Below are positions 43,506 through 51,300 of a DNA stretch of 64,000 bases, piece after piece. The stretch lies in contig SVTH01000005.1 in the NCBI GenBank assembly GCA_015063885.1, forward strand, positions 1 through 64,000, given 5' to 3'. Source of the stretch: Oscillospiraceae bacterium (lineage in GTDB: Bacteria; Bacillota; Clostridia; Oscillospirales; CAG-382). How positions within the stretch are numbered: the first letter of the stretch is position 1; every line of letters starts with the position of its first letter. The position numbers were made by a program, and so were the translations under genes. The notes beneath the pieces are model-generated. The model did no database searches, had not been told where the DNA came from, and saw nothing but the letters and a program-made list of their open reading frames with translations.

Positions 43506-44663
43506 ATGAAAAAGGCGTTGTTGTCGATCATGCTTCTTTTATGCTTTGCTTTGATCTGCGGGTGCGCGGAAGGCGGGGCAAACGAATCCGCCGGGGAAGG
43601 CTCCGAGGAAGGGGAAAGCTCCCTGCCCATTTTGATCTCCCAAGCCCCTCAGGAAAGCTCCGCACCGAGCGAAATCTCTCTGCCCGAAGAGGACGAAAGT
43701 CCCGCAGAAAGCAGTGAAGAGATCTCCGAAGAAGTCTCGGAAGAAAGCGAGGAGGAGCCTATGTATACCGACAAGGGCGACGCAGAATTCATCCCCAGCG
43801 GCTACCTGCTTTACAACGGCGCGGCCTACTCCCAGACCTATTACAACCATGCAGCCGCCGGGAAGTATGCGGACGTATACGCCGAATACGCCAAGACCTT
43901 CCCCGGGGTGGGGATCCACGTGATCAATATGCCCGCCTCGGTGATCAACATCGAAAACCCCTTCGTGCAGGAGATGGTGAACGACCAGGGAAAGGTGCTG
44001 GATCAAAACGAGGCACGCATCCACGGCGACGTGAACTTTGTGAACCTGAAAGAGGCCTTTTTGGCTCACCGCGGGGAGTATCTCTTCTTCAAGAGCGATT
44101 TCCACTGGACACAGCTGGGGGCTTACTACGCCTATCAAGAGTTTGCAAAGTCCGTAGGACTGACTCCCACGCCCCTCTCCGCTTTTGAGACGGAGGTCAC
44201 CACCGAGACCTTCATCGGCCTCACCAACACCTACGCCAACGACCCCCGCATCAACTCCTTCTACGATACCATCCACGTGTATTGGCCCCGCAAGGAGCAC
44301 ACCATGGCGGTGTATCTCTCCGATATGAGCCTGTACCGCATTTACGATAACTGTATTCAGACCTCCATCAAGACCTATTCCTGCTATCTCACCGGAGACC
44401 AGGCCTATATCGAGATCAACGTTCCCGAAAACGATCAAGACAAAACCGTTCTGGTGATCAAGGAGTCCTCCGGCAACGCCTTCGTGCCCTTCTTGACGGA
44501 GCACTACGGCAACATCATCGTCATCGACCCCCGCCACGTGATGCTGGACGCGAGAAAGATCGTGGAGGAAAAGGGCGTGGACGATATCATCCTCTTTGCC
44601 ACCGCTTCCACCTGCGGCAGAGAGACGTACTGTAACTATTACAAGCAAATGATCGGAAAATAA
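43506..44663 (+). CDS. DHHW-family lipoprotein
   Basis: A 385-residue exported lipoprotein. The signal peptide SIMLLLCFALICGC ends in a lipobox at C20, followed by a long Ser/Glu/Pro-rich spacer to about residue 85. The outer domain holds FFKSDFHWTQLGAYYAY, the DHHW-type signature (here SDFHW) of SGNH-like proteins related to AlgX/DltD, and VIKESSGNAFVPFL, FPGVGIHVINMPASV. Relatives act in cell-surface glycan acyl transfer, but the role here is unproven. It has its own promoter; the MORN protein gene follows after 20 bases, so both may form a surface unit. Confidence 0.8.
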   Translation: MKKALLSIMLLLCFALICGCAEGGANESAGEGSEEGESSLPILISQAPQESSAPSEISLPEEDESPAESSEEISEEVSEESEEEPMYTDKGDAEFIPSGYLLYNGAAYSQTYYNHAAAGKYADVYAEYAKTFPGVGIHVINMPASVINIENPFVQEMVNDQGKVLDQNEARIHGDVNFVNLKEAFLAHRGEYLFFKSDFHWTQLGAYYAYQEFAKSVGLTPTPLSAFETEVTTETFIGLTNTYANDPRINSFYDTIHVYWPRKEHTMAVYLSDMSLYRIYDNCIQTSIKTYSCYLTGDQAYIEINVPENDQDKTVLVIKESSGNAFVPFLTEHYGNIIVIDPRHVMLDARKIVEEKGVDDIILFATASTCGRETYCNYYKQMIGK

Positions 44664-44683
44664 CCCTGTAAGGAGGGATCCCT

Positions 44684-46267
44684 TTGGCCAAAAAATGTAT
44701 CTACTGCGGCATGATCCTGGAGGGCAACCCCGACGTTTGCCCCATCTGCGGGACGCCCGTGGGCGCCAAAGGGGAGGAGCTTTCTCCCGTCATGGCATTG
44801 AACGCCGAAAACCGCCGCAAAAAGCGGATCCTGTTCTTCGCCATCCTGTTGACGGCGGCGTTACTGGCTGCCTGCGCTCTCTATTTGCCCGGACTGCTTG
44901 CCCCGAAGGAGGTTCCTCCCACACCGGAGGAGCAATGGAAGAACCATCTTCTTTTGGAGGAGCGAAGCGCAGGGGTTTGCCAAAGCCTGTTGGGGAGGGC
45001 GGAGCTGTTCTTCGTTTTCGTGGAGGACCTGTACAGCGACTGGACCCCCGAGGAAAAGGCCTCCGCCACGGAAAGGCTGAACGCCGAGGCAGACGCCCTG
45101 GAAAAGGAAGCCCTGAAGTTCGGGGTGACGTTGGAGGTCCGTCCCTATTTTACCAATTTACAGCTGATGGGCACCGCCGACCACCACGGCGAGGATTCCT
45201 GGCAAGCCCAATACGCCAAGGAGCAGGGATACGATTCCCTGGCCGCCATGCAGAGAGAGCGGGGCTCCCTTTCCGAAGAGCTTTCCGCCCCCGTGGTGTT
45301 CCTGTTTGATTATCCCGGCAGGTCCTATGCGTTCTCGGGGGGGACTTACGAAACGCCGGAATACGCCGTGCTGTTCGCCGTAGAGGACTTCCGCCACGAG
45401 CTGTTCCACCTTTACGGTGCGGAGGATTACTACTTCCACACGCTGATCGAAAGCTCCGCCCGCCTGCATCTGTCGGAGAGCATTATGAACGACGGCACCG
45501 TTACCGACGATCTCACCGCCTACGCCATCGGCTGGAAGGACACCCTCACGGAAGACGCCGCATCCTTCCTGGAGGCCACCTCGGAGCTGACCCGCAAGGA
45601 GCTGGAAAGCGCCCGTGCGAAGGATCAGGTCACGGGGACGGATACCATTGCATACGATAATGGCGACGTCTACACCGGGGAGCTGGTGGACGGCGTCCCC
45701 CAGGGGCAGGGCATCTACACCTTTGCCGACGGATCGGTCTACGAAGGCTCCTTTGAGGCGGGATATTTCCACGGCTACGGCAAGTACACCGACGTTACCT
45801 ACGGCTATACCTACGAAGGCGGGTTCCAATTCGACCTGTTCCACGGGCAGGGTGTTCTGATCTCCGACGACGGAACGAAATACACGGGGGAATTCAAGAA
45901 CGACCAATGCCACGGAAAGGGAACCTATACCTATGCGGACGGATCCACCTACGTGGGAGACTTTGCCGAGGGCTATTTCCACGGCATCGGGGAGTATTAC
46001 GATGCCGAGAGCGGCTCTCGCTATAAGGGAGAGTTCGAGAACGATCTGTTTAACGGGAAAGGCACCTTGACCTTCGGCGACGGAGACGTCTACGTGGGAA
46101 CGTTCAAGGACGACTTGTTTGACGGACAGGGCACCTATACCTTTGCCGACGGCAGGGTGTACGAGGGGCAGTTCAAACGGGACGAGTTCCACGGGCAGGG
46201 CACCATGACCTACCCCGACGGCACCGTGGAAAGCGGCACTTGGTTCGACGGTGAATTCGTAGGATAA
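44684..46267 (+). CDS. zinc-ribbon, membrane, HExxH peptidase-like protein with MORN repeats
   Basis: A 527-residue protein of unusual architecture. An N-terminal zinc ribbon (C5, C8, C19, C22 in CIYCG and CPICG) precedes a membrane segment at about 49-71. An outer domain of about 240 residues contains H238-E239-L-F-H242, an HExxH zinc-peptidase signature, followed by YGAEDYYF. From about residue 325 to the end come seven or eight MORN repeats (such as YTGELVDGVPQGQGIYTFADG, YEGSFEAGYFHGYGKYT). TTG is the start, with AAGGAGGG 6 bases upstream. The gene follows the DHHW lipoprotein gene. Proteolytic activity is inferred from the motif only. Confidence 0.8.
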   Translation: MAKKCIYCGMILEGNPDVCPICGTPVGAKGEELSPVMALNAENRRKKRILFFAILLTAALLAACALYLPGLLAPKEVPPTPEEQWKNHLLLEERSAGVCQSLLGRAELFFVFVEDLYSDWTPEEKASATERLNAEADALEKEALKFGVTLEVRPYFTNLQLMGTADHHGEDSWQAQYAKEQGYDSLAAMQRERGSLSEELSAPVVFLFDYPGRSYAFSGGTYETPEYAVLFAVEDFRHELFHLYGAEDYYFHTLIESSARLHLSESIMNDGTVTDDLTAYAIGWKDTLTEDAASFLEATSELTRKELESARAKDQVTGTDTIAYDNGDVYTGELVDGVPQGQGIYTFADGSVYEGSFEAGYFHGYGKYTDVTYGYTYEGGFQFDLFHGQGVLISDDGTKYTGEFKNDQCHGKGTYTYADGSTYVGDFAEGYFHGIGEYYDAESGSRYKGEFENDLFNGKGTLTFGDGDVYVGTFKDDLFDGQGTYTFADGRVYEGQFKRDEFHGQGTMTYPDGTVESGTWFDGEFVG

Positions 46268-46273
46268 AAAACA

Positions 46274-46315
46274 ACTCCCCGAGGGAAGCCTGGCAGCTCC
46301 TTCGGGGAGATTTTT
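46274..46315. terminator. terminator between converging genes at 46.3 kb
   Basis: CTCCCCGAGGGA pairs with CTCCTTCGGGGAG (imperfect), followed by ATTTTTATT. Confidence 0.7.
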
Positions 46316-46322
46316 ATTGCTT

Positions 46323-47270
46323 TCAATCCACGCGGTTCCGTCTTTCTCCTGCGTAGAAGGCGCGGATGTTTTCCGCCACCTCCAAAAGGAGTCTGGCACG
46401 GGACTCTTCGGCCGCCCAGCCGATGTGGGGGGTGACCAGGCAATTCTTGGCGGTGCGGTAGGGACAGGTGATGGCCATGGGTTCGGCGTCCAGCACGTCG
46501 ATGCCCGCCCCTGCGATGACGCCGTTGTTCAAGGCATCCGCCAGGGCCTGCTCCTCCACCACGGCGCCGCGGGAGGTGTTCACCAGGTAGGCGGTGGGCT
46601 TCATCATGGCCAGCTCTTCCCTGCCGATGAGGCCTTTGGTCTGCTCCGTCAGAGGACAATGGAGGGTCAGGAAGTCGGAGCGGCGAAGAACCTCGGGGAG
46701 GGTTGCAAACTCCGCTATACCGTCCTCTTTGGGGGTGCGGGTATGCACCAGAACCTTCATGCCGAAGGCGGCGCCGATCTGCCCCACCTTCTTGCCGATA
46801 CCGCCGTAGCCGATGATGCCCAGGGTCTTCCCCGCCAGCTCGTGAATGGGCCAGGAAAGGTAGTTAGAACGGGTGGAGGCGCACCAAACCCCATCCCGCA
46901 CGGAGGATTGATACTGCGGCAGAGAGGCGGCGAACTGCAAAAAGAAGCCGAACACCAGCTGTGCCACCGCATCGGTGGAGTAACCGGGCACGTTGCACAC
47001 TGCCACGCCCCGCTCCCTTGCGGTGACCAGGTCCACGTTGTTGTACCCCGTGGCAAGGAGGCAAATGCACTTCAGCTTGGGGCAGGCGTCAAAGAAGGCC
47101 TTGTCCACCACGGTCTTGTTGATGATCAGCACCTCCGCATCCTTTGCGGCGGTACGCATTTCCGTTTTGTCGTAGGACTCGCAGTAGGTCACCTCCCCCA
47201 AAGCGTCAAAGGGGGTGAGATCCATATCTCCCACCGTCACGGTGGTGCGTTCCAGAAATACGATGTTCAT
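46323..47270 (-). CDS. D-2-hydroxyacid dehydrogenase
   Basis: A 315-residue NAD-dependent enzyme of the D-isomer 2-hydroxyacid dehydrogenase family. The Rossmann loop is TLGIIGYGGIGKKVG (about 147-161), the catalytic Arg is in NTSRGAVV (about 232-239), the Glu in DVLDAEP and the His in TPHIGWAAEE (about 284). Motifs LLATGYNNVDL and NVPGYSTDAVAQ are typical. It interconverts 2-oxoacids and D-2-hydroxyacids. Lying next to the aryl-pyruvate oxidation operon, it could reduce aryl-pyruvates to aryl-lactates, which is inference. It is transcribed in the same direction as that operon but after two hairpins. Confidence 0.9.
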   Translation of the reverse strand: MNIVFLERTTVTVGDMDLTPFDALGEVTYCESYDKTEMRTAAKDAEVLIINKTVVDKAFFDACPKLKCICLLATGYNNVDLVTARERGVAVCNVPGYSTDAVAQLVFGFFLQFAASLPQYQSSVRDGVWCASTRSNYLSWPIHELAGKTLGIIGYGGIGKKVGQIGAAFGMKVLVHTRTPKEDGIAEFATLPEVLRRSDFLTLHCPLTEQTKGLIGREELAMMKPTAYLVNTSRGAVVEEQALADALNNGVIAGAGIDVLDAEPMAITCPYRTAKNCLVTPHIGWAAEESRARLLLEVAENIRAFYAGERRNRVD

Positions 47271-47284
47271 AAATCAATCCAATC

Positions 47285-47304
47285 CCCGAAAACGACAGTT
47301 TTCG
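47285..47304. terminator. small hairpin upstream of the hydroxyacid dehydrogenase gene
   Basis: CCGAAAAC - GACA - GTTTTCGG, a perfect 8-base stem 15 bases before the start codon of the minus-strand gene. It could be a regulatory hairpin rather than a terminator. Confidence 0.4.
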
Positions 47305-47328
47305 GCAAAATAAGTTTCTTTGGAGATT

Positions 47329-47366
47329 GTTAAGAACCTTTCTTTTTCGAAAGAAAGGTTCTTAAC
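47329..47366 (-). terminator. perfect 17-base hairpin after the symporter gene
   Basis: Arms GTTAAGAACCTTTCTTT and AAAGAAAGGTTCTTAAC with a TTCG tetraloop. It lies 4 bases beyond the stop of the symporter gene. No clear T-run follows on the minus strand, so it may be a transcript-end stabiliser as much as a terminator. Confidence 0.6.
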
Positions 47367-47369
47367 ATA

Positions 47370-48944
47370 TTATTCACCTAACGATTCCTTCGCACTGGAA
47401 ACCACCTTTTCGTCGTAGCAGGAGAACATCTCCTCCACGCCGTCGGGGCAGGATTTGCGGGTGAGCAGGCTCACCAAGGGTACCAACACCAAGCCCAGCA
47501 GCATGGCGAACACGCCGGAATGGAGGGAGGTCTTGAACAATACGCCGTCCAAGAAGTCCACGCCGAAGGCGAAGCCGGTGAGAGACTTCACCAGCTGTAC
47601 CAGGCTGATGGCAACACCGCAGACAAAGCTGACGTACACGGAGGCACGGCTGACCTTCTTGTGGAACAGACCGTACAGGAAGGGCGCCAGGAAGGCACCC
47701 GCCAAAGCACCCCAGGAAACGCCCATCAGCTGTGCGATGAACACAACCTTGGATTTTGCCTGGACGATGGCGATCACGGCGGAGATCACGATGAAGATGG
47801 CGATCATCACGCGCATGACAAGCATTTTCTTCTTTTCCGTCATCTTGCCCTTCATGGCAGGGCCGATGAGGTCCAGGGTGATGGTAGAGCCGCTGGTGAG
47901 CACCAGGGAGGACAGGGTGGACATGGAGGCGGACAACACCAGCACCAGCACGATGGCGATGAGCAGATCGGGCATGCCCTCCAGCATAGTGGGGATGATG
48001 GCGTCGAAGCCGTTTGCCGCCACAAACTCGGGGGTGGTGAAAAGCCGTCCGAAGCCGCCGATGAAGTAACAGCCTCCCGCCACGATGATGGCGAAGACGG
48101 TGGAGATGATGGTACCCTTCCGTACCGCCGCCTCGTCCTTGATGGCGTAGAATTTACCCACCATCTGAGGCAAGCCCCAGGTACCCAGGGAGGTCAGCAG
48201 AACCACCACCAGCAGGAAGAAGGGATCCGGCCCCAAGAAGGAGGCGAATCCGCCCGCAAAGCTTTCCCCTGCGGGAGTGGCAGCTTCCTTTTCCGCCAGA
48301 GCGACCAGAGAGGAGGTGAGTCCGCCGTTCTTGGAAAGCACCGCGGCGATCACCGCCACGATACCGCCCAGCATGATGAGACCCTGGATGAAATCGTTCA
48401 CCGCCGTGGCCATGTAGCCGCCGACGATGACGTAAATACCCGTCAGCACCGCCATGACGATGACGCATACCGCATAATCCACCCCGGGGAAGGCCATCTC
48501 GAAGAGACGGGAAAGGCCGTTGAACAGGGAGGCGGTGTAGGGGATGAGGAAGACGAACACGATGACGGAGGCCAACAGCTTCAGTCCCTTGCTCTTGTAG
48601 CGTAGCTCGAAGAAGTCCGGCATGGTGCGGGAATCCAATTTCTGGGTCATGAGACGGGTACGTCTGCCCAATACCACCCAGGCCATCAAGGAGCCGATGA
48701 AGGCGTTGCCCAAGCCGATCCAGGTGGAGGCCACGCCGAAGTTCCAGCCGAACTGCCCTGCGTAACCCACGAAGATCACCGCAGAGAAATAGCTGGTGCC
48801 GAAGGCGAAGGCCGTCAGCCAGGGGCCCACGGCGCGTCCGCCCAAAACGAAGCCGTTCACGTCCGTGGCCTTCTTGCGGCAGTAAACGCCAACCCCCACG
48901 GTAACGGCGAAAAATACGACGAGTAGTGCAAGTTTGAGGATCAT
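47370..48944 (-). CDS. sodium:solute symporter (SSS/PutP family)
   Basis: A 524-residue transporter with about thirteen hydrophobic segments. SSS hallmarks include FVLGGRAVGPWLTAFAFGTSYFSAVIFVGY at the start, WVVLGRRTRLMTQKLDSRTMPDFFELRY, IPYTASLFNGLSRLFE, GGYMATAVNDFIQG and ASMSTLSSLVLTSGSTITLD. The family takes up proline, pantothenate, carboxylates or sugars with sodium. As the last gene of the ior/paaK operon, it could import an aromatic acid or amino acid. The stop is followed by a 17-base hairpin. Confidence 0.9.
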   Translation of the reverse strand: MILKLALLVVFFAVTVGVGVYCRKKATDVNGFVLGGRAVGPWLTAFAFGTSYFSAVIFVGYAGQFGWNFGVASTWIGLGNAFIGSLMAWVVLGRRTRLMTQKLDSRTMPDFFELRYKSKGLKLLASVIVFVFLIPYTASLFNGLSRLFEMAFPGVDYAVCVIVMAVLTGIYVIVGGYMATAVNDFIQGLIMLGGIVAVIAAVLSKNGGLTSSLVALAEKEAATPAGESFAGGFASFLGPDPFFLLVVVLLTSLGTWGLPQMVGKFYAIKDEAAVRKGTIISTVFAIIVAGGCYFIGGFGRLFTTPEFVAANGFDAIIPTMLEGMPDLLIAIVLVLVLSASMSTLSSLVLTSGSTITLDLIGPAMKGKMTEKKKMLVMRVMIAIFIVISAVIAIVQAKSKVVFIAQLMGVSWGALAGAFLAPFLYGLFHKKVSRASVYVSFVCGVAISLVQLVKSLTGFAFGVDFLDGVLFKTSLHSGVFAMLLGLVLVPLVSLLTRKSCPDGVEEMFSCYDEKVVSSAKESLGE

Positions 48945-48965
48945 GGGAATTCCTCCAAGGGGAAA

Positions 48966-49397
48966 TTACAATTTCTGAATATCCGATTCCTGTACCAATT
49001 TAAAGCCTGCTTCCGACAGGGCGTTCTTTGCGCCGTCGTTGTCCTCCACCCGGAGCACCACGTAGGCGTGCTTTTCGGTGCGGGTGAGGAATGCGTACAG
49101 GTATTCGATGTTGATCCCTGCGTCGTTCAAAACGGACAACGCCTGGGACAATCTGCCGGGGGCGTCGGAGATCTTCACGGCGGTGACGGGGGTAACGTTG
49201 ACGATGTGTCCGCTTTCACGGAGGACGGTCAACGCGCTGTCCACGTCCTTGACGATCAAACGCAACACGCCGAACTCCTGGGTATCTGCCATGGAAAGGG
49301 CACGGAGATCCACGTTGTGCTGGGCAAGCTCACGGGTGACCTCTGCCATTGCGCCCTGTCTGTTTTCTACAAAAACGGTCAACTGTCTGATAGACAT
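48966..49397 (-). CDS. double ACT-domain protein
   Basis: A 143-residue protein with two ACT domains in tandem: QLTVFVENRQGAMAEVTRELAQHNVDLRAL (residues 4-33) and VKISDAPGRLSQALSVLNDAGINIEYLYAF (74-103). ACT domains bind amino acids. Such proteins recur next to paaK and ior genes in anaerobes, where they are thought to sense aromatic ligands, though this is not proven. It sits 14 bases after paaK and precedes the symporter by 21 bases. AGGAGGA precedes the start. Confidence 0.85.
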   Translation of the reverse strand: MSIRQLTVFVENRQGAMAEVTRELAQHNVDLRALSMADTQEFGVLRLIVKDVDSALTVLRESGHIVNVTPVTAVKISDAPGRLSQALSVLNDAGINIEYLYAFLTRTEKHAYVVLRVEDNDGAKNALSEAGFKLVQESDIQKL

Positions 49398-49411
49398 CTC
49401 ATATCCTCCTG

Positions 49412-50725
49412 TTAATCGTGCAGTTTTCTCTTGTCCACAACGCGGACGGCCTTGCCCTCGGAGCGGGCAATGGACTTGGGGTTCACCAGATGCACCTTGG
49501 GTTTGACGCCCACCATGGCCTTGATGGCCTCCGCCAGGGCGTTTTCTCTTGCGGAGAACTTGCCCACGGTGTCCTCAAACTGCTCGGCGGTGAGCTCTAC
49601 GTATACGTCCAGGGTGTCGGAATTGTTCACGCGGTCCACCTCGATGCGGTAGTTGGGGGGATAGCCCTCCTTCAAAAGCACCGTCTCGATCTGGCTGGGG
49701 AACACGTTGACGCCGCGGATGATCATCATATCGTCGCTTCTGCCCATGGGCTTGGACATCTTCACGTGGGTTCTGCCGCAGGAGCACTTCTTGCGGGACA
49801 GCACGCAGATATCTCTGGTGCGGTAACGAAGCAGGGGGAAGGCCTCCTTATCCAATGCGGTGAACACCAATTCGCCCTTGCTTCCCTCGGGGAGCACCTC
49901 ACCCGTCTCGGGGTCGATGATCTCCGCTAAGAAGTGGTCCTCGTTGATGTGCATACCCGACTGCTCCTCGCACTCGAAGGAAACGCCGGGGCCGGAGGTC
50001 TCCGTGAGGCCGTAAATATCGTAGGCCTTGATGCCAAGAGATTTCTCGATATCTCTGCGCATCTCCTCCGTCCAGGGCTCTGCACCGAAGATGCCCGCCT
50101 TCAGGCAGTTGTCCTCGGGCTTGTAGCCCGCTTCCTTCAGGGATTCCCCGATGTAAGCGGCGTAGGAGGGGGTACAGCAAAGGATGGTGGCCTTCAGATC
50201 CATCATAAACTGGATCTGACGCTCGGTGTTACCGGAGGACATGGGCAGGGTGAGACAGCCCACTCTGTGGGAGCCGCCGTTCAAGCCGGGGCCTCCTGTG
50301 AACAGACCGTAGCCATAGCAGACCTGGCAAACGTCCTCCTTGGTGCCGCCCACCGCCACGATGGCTCTGGCACAGCAATCCTCCCAAAGGTCGATATCCT
50401 TCTGGGTGTAGAAGGCAACCACACGCTTGCCGGTGGTGCCGGAGGTGGACTGGATGCGGACGCAATCCGAAAGGGGCTTGGCCAGCAAGCCGTAGGGGTA
50501 TGCGTCACGGAGATCCGCCTTGGAAAGGAAGGGCAGCTTTGCGATGTCCTCCAATTCCTTGATGTCGTCGGGGGTGACCCCTTTTTCTTCCATTTTGGCG
50601 CGGTAATAGGGCACGTTGTCGTAAACGTGGCGTACCTGCTTCAGCAGCTTCTCCTTCTGCAATGCCCGAAGCTGTTCAAGGGGCATCGTTTCGATCTCTT
50701 CCTGATAGTAGCGCTTTTCTGCCAT
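49412..50725 (-). CDS. paaK: phenylacetate-CoA ligase (PaaK)
   Basis: A 437-residue adenylate-forming ligase that joins phenylacetate-type acids to CoA with ATP. Seen are SADLRDAYPYGLLAKP-like start region, the AMP-binding motif STSGTTGKRV (about 95-104), YGYGLFTGGPGLNGG, AYDIYGLTETSGPG, and the C-terminal lysine region SIARSEGKAVRVVDKRKLHD. Length is typical (430-440). Next to IorAB it fits the activation or release of aryl-acetates formed by oxidative decarboxylation. It is separated from iorB by two bases. Confidence 0.92.
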   Translation of the reverse strand: MAEKRYYQEEIETMPLEQLRALQKEKLLKQVRHVYDNVPYYRAKMEEKGVTPDDIKELEDIAKLPFLSKADLRDAYPYGLLAKPLSDCVRIQSTSGTTGKRVVAFYTQKDIDLWEDCCARAIVAVGGTKEDVCQVCYGYGLFTGGPGLNGGSHRVGCLTLPMSSGNTERQIQFMMDLKATILCCTPSYAAYIGESLKEAGYKPEDNCLKAGIFGAEPWTEEMRRDIEKSLGIKAYDIYGLTETSGPGVSFECEEQSGMHINEDHFLAEIIDPETGEVLPEGSKGELVFTALDKEAFPLLRYRTRDICVLSRKKCSCGRTHVKMSKPMGRSDDMMIIRGVNVFPSQIETVLLKEGYPPNYRIEVDRVNNSDTLDVYVELTAEQFEDTVGKFSARENALAEAIKAMVGVKPKVHLVNPKSIARSEGKAVRVVDKRKLHD

Positions 50726-50727
50726 GG

Positions 50728-51300
50728 TTATTGTTCCAGTCCTTTCCCGAAGGCGATTTTATTCATTTCCACAAACTTGGGAGCCACCGTGTTCTCAATG
50801 GCCGCCAGCCATTTCTCTGCGGGAATGGGCAGCTGCTTTGCCAGCACGCCCATGAGAACGATGTTCACCGCCTTGGCACTTCCCGCTTCCTTTGCGGGGG
50901 TCAAAGCGTCCAGCCCGATGACCTTCACCCCTTTGGCAGTCAATTCCTCCAAAACCGTCTCGGGATATTCCGCCGCCCCCGTAATGACGGGCATGGGGTC
51001 GATCTGCTGGGTGTTGGCGATGATCACGCCGCCCTCCTTCAGGCAGGCCGCGTGGCGTGCCGCCTCCAGCTTCTCAAAGGAAACGATGAAATCCGCTTCC
51101 CCTTCCCCGATGACGGGAGAATATACCTTGTCTCCGTAGCGCACGTAGGTAACCACGCTTCCCCCGCGCTGGCTCATGCCGTGTACCTCGGAAACCTTTA
51201 CGTCGTATCCTTCGTCGGTGAGCAGCTTCCCTAAAAGCTTGGAGGCCAAAAGGCTTCCCTGTCCGCCCACGCCCACGATCATAATGCTTGTCGTACTCAT
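50728..51300 (-). CDS. iorB: indolepyruvate:ferredoxin oxidoreductase, beta subunit
   Basis: A 190-residue subunit of the IorAB enzyme, which oxidatively decarboxylates aryl-pyruvates to aryl-acetyl-CoA with ferredoxin as acceptor. The gamma-type fold is seen in MIVGVGGQGSLLASKLLGKLL, GYDVKVSEVHGMSQRGGSV, and ADFIVSFEKLEAAR. The start overlaps the iorA stop by four bases (ATGA), so the subunits are translationally coupled. Length fits the family. Confidence 0.93.
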   Translation of the reverse strand: MSTTSIMIVGVGGQGSLLASKLLGKLLTDEGYDVKVSEVHGMSQRGGSVVTYVRYGDKVYSPVIGEGEADFIVSFEKLEAARHAACLKEGGVIIANTQQIDPMPVITGAAEYPETVLEELTAKGVKVIGLDALTPAKEAGSAKAVNIVLMGVLAKQLPIPAEKWLAAIENTVAPKFVEMNKIAFGKGLEQ

